Of a stretch of 64,000 nucleotides of DNA, positions 21,338-30,399 are shown one piece after another. Source of the stretch: JBHIYN01 sp041984235 (lineage in GTDB: Bacteria; Pseudomonadota; Gammaproteobacteria; Ga0077536); NCBI GenBank assembly GCA_041984235.1, contig JBHIYN010000013.1:1-64000 (forward strand), read 5' to 3'. Each line of letters begins with the position of its first letter. The stretch's first letter is position 1. The notes under the pieces are model-generated. The model made no database searches. It was given only the letters and a program-made list of their open reading frames with translations, and was not told where the DNA came from. Both the position numbers and the translations under genes were made by a program.

Positions 21338-21679
21338 TCAGACCGAGAACGAGGAGCCGCAGCCGCAGGTGGTGGTTGCGTTCGGGTTACGGATGACGAA
21401 CTGCGAGCCTTCGAGACCCTCGGTGTAGTCGATCTCGGCGCCCATCAGGTACTGCACGCTCATCGGATCGACGAGCAGCTTGACGCCCTGGTTGACTACC
21501 ACCGTATCGCCGTCGCCCTCGTTCTGGTCGAAGGTGAAGCCGTACTGGAAGCCGGAGCAGCCGCCGCCGGAAATGAACACGCGCAGCATCAGGCCGTCGT
21601 CGCCCTCTTCGTCGATCAGTTCGCGCACCTTGAGCGCCGCTGCGTCGGTGAATTCGAGTGCTTGCTGGGTGGTTTCCAT
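21338..21679 (-). CDS. erpA: Iron-sulfur cluster insertion protein ErpA
   Basis: This A-type Fe-S carrier delivers clusters to apoproteins, including isoprenoid-pathway enzymes. The 113-residue product has the three conserved cysteines, C41 (GGGCSGFQYGF) and C105/C107 (CGCGSSF), with SGGGCSGFQY and DPMSVQYLMGAEIDY hallmarks. It is the last gene of the DUF6776-bactofilin-erpA unit, which in Pseudomonas-like genomes adjoins anmK. Confidence 0.95.
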   Translation of the reverse strand: METTQQALEFTDAAALKVRELIDEEGDDGLMLRVFISGGGCSGFQYGFTFDQNEGDGDTVVVNQGVKLLVDPMSVQYLMGAEIDYTEGLEGSQFVIRNPNATTTCGCGSSFSV

Positions 21680-21750
21680 AATGTGAATCCTGGATTATCC
21701 CCTCAACATAGGGGTCCGCTGGCGGCCTTTCAACCCGCCGCGCAGTGTGT

Positions 21751-22170
21751 TTATTTGGGTTCGGGCACCGCTGCCGGGTCATGATCCAGCGCCAGCGGGG
21801 CGCGCTGCTCCTCGACGATACGCACGAGCTTGCCGTTGACCTCGGCGCCCATCGCCATCTCGATGAGGGCGTAGTAGACGTTTCCTTCGACCCGCGCGCT
21901 GGACGCGAGTTCGACGTGCTCGGTGGCGTGGACGTCGCCTTTGACCAGGCCGTTGAGGATGATGTAGGGCACGCGCACCTCGCCCTCGATGGTGCCGCGA
22001 TCGCTGACCGTCAGGGTCGCGCGCTCGTCGCCATCGGCCACCACGTTGCCCTTGATGGTGCCGTCGACGTGCAGACCGCCGCCGAAACGGATGTCACCGA
22101 GGACCCGTGATTGCTGCCCGATGAGCGAATCGACCTTGGTCGGCTTGCGCTTTTTTGCCTTGCCCAGCAT
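21751..22170 (-). CDS. Bactofilin
   Basis: Bactofilins polymerise into cytoskeletal filaments that localise cell-wall or polysaccharide enzymes. The 139-residue product has the central beta-helix repeat pattern (GDIRFGGGLHVDGTIKGNV, VSDRGTIEGEVRVPYIILNG, GDVHATEHVELASSARVEGNV) flanked by a basic, proline-containing N terminus and a flexible Ala/Pro tail. It is encoded between the DUF6776 gene (12 nt gap) and erpA, the usual gammaproteobacterial order. Confidence 0.9.
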   Translation of the reverse strand: MLGKAKKRKPTKVDSLIGQQSRVLGDIRFGGGLHVDGTIKGNVVADGDERATLTVSDRGTIEGEVRVPYIILNGLVKGDVHATEHVELASSARVEGNVYYALIEMAMGAEVNGKLVRIVEEQRAPLALDHDPAAVPEPK

Positions 22171-22182
22171 CTGTCTGTCTCC

Positions 22183-22893
22183 TCAATTCAGTACCGAGGC
22201 CCAGTCGTAGGTTTCCTCGTGCGTGCGGTTGCGCCGCGATTGCTCGCGCACCGCCAGGTGAATCTGGCGCGGAACGAACCCGGCAGGCATTTTCAGGGTT
22301 CCTTCGAAAAGATGGAAATGCTTGAACTTGAAGCCCAGCGCCCCCGGTCCCGACTCGACGATGTCGGCGAATTCGAGGGCCTTGCGCTGGCCCTTGATCT
22401 CGCCGCGGACATCGACCTGCAGCGTGCCTTCCGCGGTACGATCATCTTTGCTCACGTGCGTCATGACAAGCTTGTACGCGTAGCGGCCGTCGCCCTCCAG
22501 CGCCCGGATCTGGATACCGTTGACGCGCGGGCCGGCGTCGATCTCGGTGGCACCGACGACGTCGCGATAAAACTCGATCTCGCTGCCCAGCGCCGCGACC
22601 TGTGACTGCAGGCTGACCAGTTGTGCGTGGTTCTCCTGGCGCGCGTGGGCCGCGATCTCGGCGGCACGCCGCAGCCGGGCATTGTCGTAGGCGAGCGTTT
22701 CGTTCTCGCGCCGCAGGGCAATGACTTCCTTCAGCAGCGAACGCTTCTCACCGGTGGAGACCATCGCGCTGGCAATCGATTTCCACTGTCCGTAATCGAT
22801 CGCGATCAGCAGCGCGAGCCCCACGATGCCCAGCAAGGCGAACGTTATCAGCGCCTTACGGACCGGGCGGTGCGGTGTTATGACGAGCTTCAT
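22183..22893 (-). CDS. DUF6776-type membrane-anchored coiled-coil protein
   Basis: The 236-residue product has one membrane helix (about 14-32), then a coiled coil (about 48-105: LLKEVIALRRENETLAYDNA ...) and a small beta-rich C-terminal domain (about 115-225). The layout resembles periplasmic proteins of the DUF6776 family encoded beside bactofilin. It may link the bactofilin filament to the envelope, but no function is established. ATG at 22893, first gene of the operon. Confidence 0.72.
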   Translation of the reverse strand: MKLVITPHRPVRKALITFALLGIVGLALLIAIDYGQWKSIASAMVSTGEKRSLLKEVIALRRENETLAYDNARLRRAAEIAAHARQENHAQLVSLQSQVAALGSEIEFYRDVVGATEIDAGPRVNGIQIRALEGDGRYAYKLVMTHVSKDDRTAEGTLQVDVRGEIKGQRKALEFADIVESGPGALGFKFKHFHLFEGTLKMPAGFVPRQIHLAVREQSRRNRTHEETYDWASVLN

Positions 22894-23030
22894 GGGCCGG
22901 TAACCGCCACCCGGCGCTCGCCGTGGCCGCCGGTGGGCAATGGGCAGGGCGGTGGTATCGTCGTACGCACGTTAGCTGGGCTCGGGAATGGCGGTCACGG
23001 GCGCGCGGCACAAGCCCCGTGGTTTCTCGC

Positions 23031-23059
23031 AGGTTAGTTTAAAAACTGATGACAGTCAA
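23031..23059 (-). promoter_or_regulatory. Candidate sigma-70 promoter for the DUF6776-bactofilin-erpA operon
   Basis: The minus strand reads TTGACT (23054-23059), 17 nt, TAACCT (23031-23036), about 140 nt upstream of the ATG at 22893. The remainder of the spacer between 22894 and 23193 shows no gene; a GC-rich hairpin-prone stretch lies around 23068-23120. Confidence 0.5.
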
Positions 23060-23193
23060 CGACTTACGCGGGATTTCCGCGCACCGCGGGGAATCATTCC
23101 CGACCCTGCGGGTCCAATCCCTTGCATCGGCCGAGGGCGCGGTTTCCAATGCATGGCAACCGGGTTCGCCGAGTGCGCGGAGGAAAGCACGGC

Positions 23194-23856
23194 ATGGACA
23201 TGCACACGACGGCTGCCGTCGCCCTGGCAGCGGGCGCCGGCTGGGCCAGCGGCATCAATCTCTACGCAGCACTGCTCATGCTCGGCGTGCTCGGCAGTAC
23301 CGGCTCGCTGGCGCTGCCGGAAGACCTGCAGATTCTCACCCACCCGCTGGTGATGACCGCCGCGGGGTTCATGTACATGGTCGAGTTCTTTGCCGACAAG
23401 ACGCCCGGCGTGGATTCGGCGTGGGACGTCATCCACACCTTCATCCGCGTTCCGGCAGGTGCCGTTCTCGCCGCAGCCGCGGTGGGCGAACTCGATCCGG
23501 CGATCCAGCTCGCCGCGTTCATCGTCGGCGGGGGTCTTGCCGCCAGCTCACACCTGACCAAGACCGGCAGTCGCGCGCTCATCAACACCTCGCCCGAGCC
23601 GGTGACCAACTGGACCGCCTCGGTCGGCGAAGACATCCTGGTCGTGACCGGGCTGTGGACCGCGCTCAATCATCCGCTCGCGTTCCTCGTGCTGCTGGCG
23701 CTGTTCCTCGTGCTCGTCGCGTGGTTGCTGCCGCGGCTGCTGCGGGTACTGGCCGGCATCTATCGCCGGGTACGCGATTTCCTGCGCGGGACCCCGCCAG
23801 GCGCGCCGCCAGCGGAAGGAACGGCGACGCTCGCCCTGGAGGAACACCGGCGCTGA
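23194..23856 (+). CDS. DUF4126 family membrane protein
   Basis: The 220-residue product has five or six hydrophobic segments (about 5-30, 45-65, 85-125, 160-190). Motifs AGWASGINLYAALLMLGVLG and VEFFADKTPGVDSAWDVIHTFIRVPAGA are characteristic of DUF4126. The family has no assigned biochemical role. The ATG at 23194 is preceded by GGAGGAAAG, a strong ribosome-binding site, so the longer open frame upstream is not used. Confidence 0.85.
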   Translation: MDMHTTAAVALAAGAGWASGINLYAALLMLGVLGSTGSLALPEDLQILTHPLVMTAAGFMYMVEFFADKTPGVDSAWDVIHTFIRVPAGAVLAAAAVGELDPAIQLAAFIVGGGLAASSHLTKTGSRALINTSPEPVTNWTASVGEDILVVTGLWTALNHPLAFLVLLALFLVLVAWLLPRLLRVLAGIYRRVRDFLRGTPPGAPPAEGTATLALEEHRR

Positions 23857-23903
23857 GTCCGCGCGGCGCGCCTGCCGCTGTGCCGCCCTGACCGCTTCCT
23901 TCC

Positions 23904-24338
23904 ATGTACGTCTGGATCAAGGCTTTTCACGTCATCTTCATGGTGACCTGGTTCGCCGGCCTGTTCTACCTGCCGCGGCTGTTCGTCTACCATGCCGAGG
24001 CCACGGACGACGCCGGTATCGAGCGTTTCAAGATCATGGAACGCAAGCTCTACTACGGCATCATGGCGCCGGCCGCCGTACTCACGGTTTTGGCTGGCGC
24101 CTGGCTGATCGGGCTGCGCGGTGTCGACTGGCTGTGGGTGTCACTGTGGCTGCAGGTCAAGCTCGTGCTGGTCGCCGCGCTGATCGCCTACCACCTGTAC
24201 CTCGGCATGCTGCGCAAGCGCTTCGCCGCCGATCGCAACCGCCATGGGCACGTGTTCTACCGCTGGCTGAACGAGGCCCCGGTCATCGTGCTGGTCGGCG
24301 CCGTGTTGCTGGCCGAGATCAAGCCGTGGTCCGGCTGA
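23904..24338 (+). CDS. hemJ: Protoporphyrinogen IX oxidase HemJ
   Basis: HemJ is a small heme-binding membrane protein that oxidises protoporphyrinogen IX in bacteria lacking HemG/HemY. The 144-residue product has four transmembrane segments and the conserved FHVIFMVTWFAGLFYLPRLFVYH at the N terminus, with the critical His near position 9, and WLQVKLVL in helix 3. It lies 164 nt upstream of hemL, another heme gene, which supports the call. Confidence 0.88.
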   Translation: MYVWIKAFHVIFMVTWFAGLFYLPRLFVYHAEATDDAGIERFKIMERKLYYGIMAPAAVLTVLAGAWLIGLRGVDWLWVSLWLQVKLVLVAALIAYHLYLGMLRKRFAADRNRHGHVFYRWLNEAPVIVLVGAVLLAEIKPWSG

Positions 24339-24501
24339 CGCTCGCCGGCGGCGGCGGCGGCGCGGTACCATCCACCTCGAGCCGAGGCCGCACGCTTCGC
24401 TCGCGCAGAGGCCGCCACTCGACCGTGCCCGCCCCGGTGCCGCCCTTGATGCGCGCGTCCAGGCCAGCGACCTTCATTCCCGACAGCCAAGCCATCCTGA
24501 T

Positions 24502-25797
24502 ATGAGTTCTCACTCCGAACAGCTCTTCGCCGCCGCCCTGCGCGTCATGCCCGGCGGCGTCAATTCACCCGTTCGCGCCTTCAATGGCGTCGGCGGCACA
24601 CCGCGCTACTTCGTGCGCGGCGAAGGCGCCTGGCTGACCGACGCCGACGGCCAGCGCTACATCGACTACATCGGGAGCTGGGGCCCGGCCATCGCCGGCC
24701 ATGCCCACCCGCGCGTGCTGGACGCGGTGCGCCGGCAGCTCGAGTGCGGACTCAGTTTCGGGGCACCGTCCGAGGTGGAAACCCGCCTGGCCGAGAAGAT
24801 CGTCGAGCTCGTGCCGTCGGCAGAGAAAGTGCGCATGGTCAGTTCCGGCACCGAAGCGGCGATGAGCGCCATCCGGCTCGCGCGCGGCTACACCTCGCGC
24901 GAACGCATCATCAAGTTCGAGGGCTGCTACCACGGTCACGCCGACTCGCTGCTGGTCAAGGCCGGCTCCGGCGCGCTGACCCTGGGCGTGCCAAATTCGC
25001 CGGGTGTTCCGGCCGCGCTGGCCGGCCTCACCACCACGCTGGACTACAACGACGCCGACCAGGTGCGCGACGTTCTTGCCCGCATCGGTGAGGAGGTGGC
25101 GGCAGTCATCGTCGAGCCGGTAGCGGGGAACATGAATTGCGTGCCGCCGGTGCCGGGTTTCCTGGAGGCCTTGCGCGAAGTGACGCAAGCCTGCGGCGCG
25201 CTGCTCATCTTCGACGAGGTGATGACCGGTTTTCGCGTCCATCCGGGCGGCGCCCAGGCCTTGTATGGCATCACCCCCGACCTCACCGTGCTCGGCAAGG
25301 TGATCGGTGGCGGCATGCCGGTCGGCGCCATCGCCGGACCGGCGACCATCATGGACAACTTCGCGCCGTCCGGCCCCGTGTACCAGGCCGGCACACTGTC
25401 CGGCAACCCGCTGGCCATGGTCAGCGGACTGGCCTCGCTGGAGTTGCTGAGCGAGCCTGGTTTCCACAGCACGCTGGAGGCCCGCACAGCGCGCCTGTGC
25501 GAAGGGATCCTGGACGCCGCCCTGGCGGCGGGCGTCGCGCTCAGTACGAATCACGTGTGCGGCATGTTCGGCCTGTTCTTCACCGCGCAGAATCCGGTGA
25601 CCCGCTTTGCCGACGTCATGGCCTGCGACGTCGATCGCTTCCGGCAGTTCTTCCACCTCATGCTGGACGCGGGCATCAATCTCGCGCCCTCGGCCTTCGA
25701 GGCCGGTTTCGTTTCGGCTGCGCACGGCGACGACGAGATCGAACAGACCATCGCTGCGGCAGCGAAGGCCTTCGCCGCCCTGGGGCCGTCATCGTGA
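24502..25797 (+). CDS. hemL: Glutamate-1-semialdehyde 2,1-aminomutase
   Basis: This PLP enzyme makes 5-aminolevulinate in the C5 heme pathway. The 431-residue product shows VMPGGVNSPVRAFNGVGGTP at the N terminus, SSGTEAAMSAIRLARG, CYHGHADSLLVKAGSG, FDEVMTGFR, and the PLP lysine in LGKVIGGGMPVGA. It overlaps the following TPR gene start by 4 nt (GTGA). The 163-bp spacer before it is GC-rich with no clear promoter. Confidence 0.96.
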   Translation: MSSHSEQLFAAALRVMPGGVNSPVRAFNGVGGTPRYFVRGEGAWLTDADGQRYIDYIGSWGPAIAGHAHPRVLDAVRRQLECGLSFGAPSEVETRLAEKIVELVPSAEKVRMVSSGTEAAMSAIRLARGYTSRERIIKFEGCYHGHADSLLVKAGSGALTLGVPNSPGVPAALAGLTTTLDYNDADQVRDVLARIGEEVAAVIVEPVAGNMNCVPPVPGFLEALREVTQACGALLIFDEVMTGFRVHPGGAQALYGITPDLTVLGKVIGGGMPVGAIAGPATIMDNFAPSGPVYQAGTLSGNPLAMVSGLASLELLSEPGFHSTLEARTARLCEGILDAALAAGVALSTNHVCGMFGLFFTAQNPVTRFADVMACDVDRFRQFFHLMLDAGINLAPSAFEAGFVSAAHGDDEIEQTIAAAAKAFAALGPSS

Positions 25798-26363
25798 ACC
25801 GCCGCTGGCGCTTGCTGCGTGTTGCGGCAGTCACGGCCACGCTGGCGCTGGCGAGCGTGGCGGGCGAAGCCGACCAGACCGCACCCGAGCTGCCCGGCCT
25901 GTTCTCCGAGCTCGGTGATGCGCCGAACCGCGCTGCCGCCCACGCCATCGAGCAACGCATCTGGCAGCACTGGTTCGCCGCGCCCGGCACCACGGCCGAG
26001 CAGGAGCTGCGGCGCGCACGGGAGCTCGCCGAGCGCGGTGATGCCGAGCAGGCGCTGGCCACGTTCGACGGCCTGGTCGAACGCCACCCTGATTACGCCG
26101 AAGGCTGGAACCAGCGCGCGATCATGCGCTTTCTCATCGGCGACGTCGGCGGCGCGCTGGCCGATGTCGACCGCGTGCTGTCACTGGAGCCGCGACATTT
26201 CGGTGCGCTGTCCGGCCGCGGCCAGTGCTACCTGCGGATGGAACGCTACCGTGAAGCGCTGGACGCCTTCGAGGCGGCGCTCAGCATCAACCCGTGGATC
26301 GAGTCGGCCGCGCGCCAGGTCGAGATGCTGAGGGCACTGATTCAGCAGCAGCGGCCGATCTGA
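25794..26363 (+). CDS. Exported TPR-repeat protein
   Basis: The 189-residue product starts at GTG 25794, overlapping the hemL stop. It has a signal peptide (MNRRWRLLRVAAVTATLALA, cleavage near SVAGEA) and three tetratricopeptide repeats between about 62 and 165 (ARELAERGDAEQALATFDGL, AEGWNQRAIMRFLIGDVGGA, GQCYLRMERYREALDAFEAA). Similar small periplasmic TPR proteins are widespread; the partner is unknown. Confidence 0.8.
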   Translation: MNRRWRLLRVAAVTATLALASVAGEADQTAPELPGLFSELGDAPNRAAAHAIEQRIWQHWFAAPGTTAEQELRRARELAERGDAEQALATFDGLVERHPDYAEGWNQRAIMRFLIGDVGGALADVDRVLSLEPRHFGALSGRGQCYLRMERYREALDAFEAALSINPWIESAARQVEMLRALIQQQRPI

Positions 26364-26370
26364 GCGCCGC

Positions 26371-26937
26371 TCAGAGCTGGTCCTCGGTGAACAGGCCGAC
26401 ACGCAGGTTCTTACCCTCGTAGATCTTCTCGCCGTCGACCTCCATCATCGCATCGGCGATGCCCATGACCAGGGAGCGGGCAATGATGCGCTTGATGTCG
26501 ACCACGTAGCGCACCCGCTGCTTGTCCGGCGTGACCTGGCCGGTGAACTGGATCTCGGCGCCGCCCAGTGCGCGCCCGCGGCCCAGTCCGCCTTTCCACG
26601 CCAGGAAGAAACCGATCAGCTGCCACATGGCATCGAGACCCAGGCACCCGGGCATCACCGGATCGTTGTCGAAATGGCAGGCGAAGAACCACAGGTCGGG
26701 ATTGATGTCGAGCTCGGCCTCGACCACTCCGCGACCGTGCTGCCCGCCGTCGTCGCTGATTCGCGTAATGCGGTCGAACATCAGCATGGGCGGCAGCGGC
26801 AGCTGTGCATTGCCCGGACCGAACAGCTCGCCGTGACCGCACCCGATCAGCTCGTCGTACGCGAACGACGGCTGCCGGCGCCCCGCGACGACGATCGGCG
26901 CATCGGCATTGAGAATGGCTGAGGTGTTGGCTGACAT
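26371..26937 (-). CDS. fabA: 3-hydroxydecanoyl-ACP dehydratase/isomerase FabA
   Basis: FabA dehydrates 3-hydroxyacyl-ACP and isomerises the C10 product, starting unsaturated fatty acid synthesis. The catalytic His and Asp sit in ACHFDNDPVMPGCLGLDAMW (H88, D102), the FabA hallmark. At 188 residues it is about 15 longer than the E. coli enzyme, mainly at the N terminus. The frame is open further upstream, but ATG 26937 is the best start. fabB, often adjacent, is absent here. It is convergent with the TPR gene. Confidence 0.94.
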   Translation of the reverse strand: MSANTSAILNADAPIVVAGRRQPSFAYDELIGCGHGELFGPGNAQLPLPPMLMFDRITRISDDGGQHGRGVVEAELDINPDLWFFACHFDNDPVMPGCLGLDAMWQLIGFFLAWKGGLGRGRALGGAEIQFTGQVTPDKQRVRYVVDIKRIIARSLVMGIADAMMEVDGEKIYEGKNLRVGLFTEDQL

Positions 26938-27025
26938 GACGGCGGTTCCGGCGGCGCGCCAGTATACCAGAGCACCGTCGACGCCCCGTGGTAGCAGCGC
27001 GGCTACGACGGGCGCTCGAGGCGGC

Positions 27026-28387
27026 TCAGGCGACGGGCAATTCGGCCCGCGCGCGGGTTCCGCCCGCATCGCTCTCCAGTACCAGCCTTCCCGAGTAAGC
27101 CCCCTCGACCATCTCGCGCACGATCGCAAGGCCGATGCCGTGCCCCTCGACGGATTCGTCCAGGCGCGCGCCGCGCTGCTTGATGCGTTCGATCTGTGCG
27201 CTGTCGATCCCCGGCCCGTCGTCGCTGACCGTGATATGCAGATCCGCTTCACGCGCCGACTCACCCGCAGGCTGGCCGACTGCTATGACCACCCGCCGGC
27301 GCGCCCACTTGCAGGCGTTGTCGGCCAGGTTGCCGATGATCTCCATCATGTCCCCCTCGTCCGCAGCCATCACCGGGTCGCCGTGGATCTCGCACACGAT
27401 CTCGAGCTCGCGTGCAGCGTGAACCTTGCGCAGCGACGCCGCGATGCGCTGGACCAGGGGCCCCAGCCGTAACGGTGGCGCCAGCAGTGCACGGCCGGCG
27501 CTGGCACTGCGCTTGAGGTGGTACTGCACCGTGCGGTCGATGCGCTCGATCTGCTCCTGTGCGGCATCGGGCACGGCGCCGTGGCTGCGTGCCGCGAGCT
27601 CGTTGCGCAACACCGCCAGTGGCGTCTTGATGGAATGTGCCAGGTCGCCGAGGGAATTCCGGTATCGCGTCAGGCTGTCACGGTTGTGCTTCAGCAGGCG
27701 ATTGAGATTGCTGGTCAGGGTAGTCAGCTCGCTCGGGTAGGCGCCCAGGATCTGCTCCTGGCGACCCTGTTCGATGGCGCGGACCTCCTCGCCGACCCGG
27801 TCCAGCGGGCGCAGACCGCGACTCAGAGTGAGCATCTGGCCCAGCAGCAACGCGACGCTCAGTCCCGTGAACCAGGTCCACAGGCTGCGCCGGAAACGAC
27901 TCACCGTGTCGGAGAAGAGATCCGCGCTCTCGAATGCCTGGATTACGAAGCGCCGCGGCGCCTGCTCCCCCGCGCCCTCCCAGGCGATGCCATAGGTCAG
28001 CGCAAACAGCCCCTCGCCCGGTCCGCTATCGACGCGCTGCAACCGCCATTCGCCGGTCGCGATCGGTTCCGGCACAGGCAACTCCAGTGCCAGCAGAGAG
28101 CGACTCGCCCATACTCCCGTCCCGTGCTCGGTGAGGATGCGCGCGTAGTGTCCCGAGCCCGGCGTCGACAGCGCCGGATCGGGCAGAGCACCAATCATGC
28201 CGTCGGCATCGACGACATCGAAATCGGCGGCGCCGATGAGCATGAACACGTGCCCGCGCAGCCGATCCTCGACACCGTTCAGCGCACTGTCGCGAAACGC
28301 CCGGTCGAGCAACACGCCCACGCAACCCAGGAAGAACAGCAGCACCAGCGTTGCGGTAATGAGGACCCGGCTGCGCAGCGATCGCAT
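27026..28387 (-). CDS. PhoQ-like sensor histidine kinase
   Basis: The 453-residue membrane kinase has two transmembrane helices (about 7-28 and 171-192) flanking a periplasmic sensor domain, HAMP-like linker, phospho-acceptor motif DLAHSIKTPLAVLR (His about 251) and an ATPase domain with NLADNACKWA, SDDGPGID and GHGIGLAIV. The H-box and order match the PhoQ branch. An upstream GTG (28435) would overlap the regulator gene, but the MRSLRSRVL start at 28387 gives a more usual N terminus. It lies in one operon behind the regulator gene. Confidence 0.85.
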   Translation of the reverse strand: MRSLRSRVLITATLVLLFFLGCVGVLLDRAFRDSALNGVEDRLRGHVFMLIGAADFDVVDADGMIGALPDPALSTPGSGHYARILTEHGTGVWASRSLLALELPVPEPIATGEWRLQRVDSGPGEGLFALTYGIAWEGAGEQAPRRFVIQAFESADLFSDTVSRFRRSLWTWFTGLSVALLLGQMLTLSRGLRPLDRVGEEVRAIEQGRQEQILGAYPSELTTLTSNLNRLLKHNRDSLTRYRNSLGDLAHSIKTPLAVLRNELAARSHGAVPDAAQEQIERIDRTVQYHLKRSASAGRALLAPPLRLGPLVQRIAASLRKVHAARELEIVCEIHGDPVMAADEGDMMEIIGNLADNACKWARRRVVIAVGQPAGESAREADLHITVSDDGPGIDSAQIERIKQRGARLDESVEGHGIGLAIVREMVEGAYSGRLVLESDAGGTRARAELPVA

Positions 28388-28415
28388 GGCGTCGGCGCCG
28401 TGAGGGGCGGGCGTA

Positions 28416-29105
28416 TCAGGCCGGATCGCTGGCACGCGGCAGGCGCAGGCGATAGCCCTGTCCGCGAATCGTCTCGATCGGATTCAGCGCGCGCGACGGA
28501 TCGAGCTTGCGCCGCAGGCGTCCGATCATCACTTCGAGAACGTTGCTGTCGCGCTCCGCGTCGTCCTCGTAGAGATGCTCGGTGAGCGCAGACTTGGACA
28601 GCACGTCGCCGGCACGCAGCATGAGGAACTCGAGCACGCGGTATTCCAGCGCGGTCAGTTCGATCGGCGTCTCGTCCACAGTCACCGACTTGGCGCCGAG
28701 ATCCAGCTCGATGGGGCCGCAGCGGATGCGCGACTGGGTGTAGCCGGCGGCCCGTCGCAGCAGGGCACGCAGCCGCGCCAGCAACTCCTCGTTGTGAAAG
28801 GGCTTGACGAGGTAATCGTCGGCGCCGAGTTCGAGGCCGGCGACCTTGTCCTCCCAGCGCCCGCGGGCGGTCAGGATGAGGACCGGAAAGGTCTTCTCAC
28901 GCGCACGCCAGCACTCGATGACGCTGGCGCCGGAGCGGTCCGGCAGGCCGAGGTCGACGATCGCGGCGTCGATCGGATACTCGAGGCCGAGGTATTCGCC
29001 GTCCTCGGCATTCGCCGCGGCATCGACAGCGTAGCCTTCCTCACGCAGGCGCGTCGCGAGCTGTTCGCGCAGCACCGGCTCGTCTTCGAGAACGAGTACC
29101 CGCAT
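28416..29105 (-). CDS. PhoP-like OmpR-family response regulator
   Basis: The 229-residue product has a receiver domain (phospho-Asp D51 in IVDLGLPDRSG, K101 in DDYLVKPF) and a winged-helix DNA-binding domain (about 130-225, with SNVLEVMIGRLRRKLDP and IRGQGYRLRLP). It pairs with the downstream PhoQ-like kinase. Its start overlaps the stop of the PepSY-like gene by one base (TGATG), so all three genes are coupled. Confidence 0.9.
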   Translation of the reverse strand: MRVLVLEDEPVLREQLATRLREEGYAVDAAANAEDGEYLGLEYPIDAAIVDLGLPDRSGASVIECWRAREKTFPVLILTARGRWEDKVAGLELGADDYLVKPFHNEELLARLRALLRRAAGYTQSRIRCGPIELDLGAKSVTVDETPIELTALEYRVLEFLMLRAGDVLSKSALTEHLYEDDAERDSNVLEVMIGRLRRKLDPSRALNPIETIRGQGYRLRLPRASDPA

Positions 29106-29380
29106 CAGCGCGCATCCCGCGGCTCCGCCGCCTGGTCGACGTGGATCACCTTGACCCGGCCATCGCCGAGCAAGACTTTGACGACGTACACCACCCGACC
29201 GCCGGCGCGTCCGGTCTGCACGTCGACCACGCGGCCACCGGTCATCTCCGCGGCCACGCGCGCCGCCGCGCGCGAATCGACCGCGCTGGCGCCGAGCAAC
29301 GGCAGCGCCGCGGTCGCCGCGTGCGGCACAGCCGCACTCAACGCGAGGGCAAGCAGCAGGCCATGGAGGTTCAGGCGCAT
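29105..29380 (-). CDS. Small PepSY-like periplasmic protein
   Basis: The 91-residue product starts MRLNLHGLLLALALSAAVPH with a signal peptide (cleavage near ATAA, about 25). The mature part ARVAAEMTGGRVVDVQTGR, GGRVVYVVKVLLGDGRVKVI, HVD has the pattern of a PepSY domain. Genes like this often precede PhoPQ-type two-component pairs and may sense or modulate the kinase. ATG 29380 was preferred over the upstream in-frame ATG at 29401 because it starts the signal peptide properly. Confidence 0.8.
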   Translation of the reverse strand: MRLNLHGLLLALALSAAVPHAATAALPLLGASAVDSRAAARVAAEMTGGRVVDVQTGRAGGRVVYVVKVLLGDGRVKVIHVDQAAEPRDAR

Positions 29381-29562
29381 GACGAAATCATACCGCAGCA
29401 ACGCAGCAGCGCCGTGCGGTCGCGGAATCGCGGCGATGACCAGGTTTTGCGCTCATGCGTGGGCGGCTCGCTCGGGCGCGCTGCGTCCCGGGTTGCAGGA
29501 GTGCTTACTGTAGGAGGCCGACGCTGAATCCGGCCTGAACCCGGCCGCCGCGGCGAGCGGAT

Positions 29563-30381
29563 TCAGCCGGCGAAGGGCCGGTCATGCGCCAGGGCGGGGA
29601 TCATCCGTCGCGTCTCCGCCACCCGCGCCGTATCGATTTCCGCCAGCACGAAGCCTTCGTCCTCGCCGCCGTCGGCGAGCACCGCGCCCCAGGGGTCGAC
29701 AATCAGGGAATGGCCGTAGGTGCGGCGTCCCCACGGTCGCTCGCCGCACTGGCCGGGCGCGAAGACGAAGCAGCCGTTTTCGATGGCCCGCGCGCGAACC
29801 AGGGTATGCCAGTGCGCGGCGCCGGTTTTTGCCGTGAAGGCCGCCGGCACCGACAGAAAATCCGCACCGGCCTGTGCCAGGTGGCGGTAGAGGTGCGGGA
29901 AGCGCACGTCGTAACAGATCGACAGGCCGAGGCGTCCCCACGGCAGGTCGGCGGTGACGGCCCGCGCACCGGGCGCGACACTGTTCGATTCGCGGTACTG
30001 CTGCCCGTCGCGGATGGCGACGTCGAAGAGGTGGATCTTGTCGTAGCGCGACATCACCTCGCCTGCCGCCGAGACCACGAAGCTGCGATTGCTGACCTTA
30101 CCGCCGTCGCTGCGTACCGGGATAGAGCCGAGCAGCAGCCAGCATCCGAGCTCGGCGGCCAGCGCTCGGGCCCGGTGCAGGGCCGGGTGGTCCTGCTCTT
30201 CGAAGCCGTGCTCGTAGTAAGCGGCGTCGCTCGGCTCGATCAGACAATAGAACTCGGGCAGGCATACGAACTCGGCGCCGGCACCTGCCGCCTCGCGCAC
30301 CAGGCGCTCGGCGCTGCCGAGATTGGCATCCAGGTCGTTGGCGGCGCAGTTCTGTACGCAGGCAACCGTGAAGACCGCCAT
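29563..30381 (-). CDS. Nit1-type nitrilase-family amidase (probable deaminated-glutathione amidase)
   Basis: The 272-residue product has the Glu-Lys-Cys triad of the nitrilase superfamily: E43 (LPEFYC), K115 (YDKIHLFD) and C156 (SICYDVRFP), plus HWHTLVRARAIEN. KIHLFDV and the CYDVRFP context place it in the Nit1/NitFhit branch, whose members repair deaminated glutathione. It is encoded 18 nt upstream of nothing on its strand but follows rraA closely, so the two may share a transcript. Confidence 0.87.
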   Translation of the reverse strand: MAVFTVACVQNCAANDLDANLGSAERLVREAAGAGAEFVCLPEFYCLIEPSDAAYYEHGFEEQDHPALHRARALAAELGCWLLLGSIPVRSDGGKVSNRSFVVSAAGEVMSRYDKIHLFDVAIRDGQQYRESNSVAPGARAVTADLPWGRLGLSICYDVRFPHLYRHLAQAGADFLSVPAAFTAKTGAAHWHTLVRARAIENGCFVFAPGQCGERPWGRRTYGHSLIVDPWGAVLADGGEDEGFVLAEIDTARVAETRRMIPALAHDRPFAG

Positions 30382-30399
30382 TGCCCTCCTCCTTGCGCG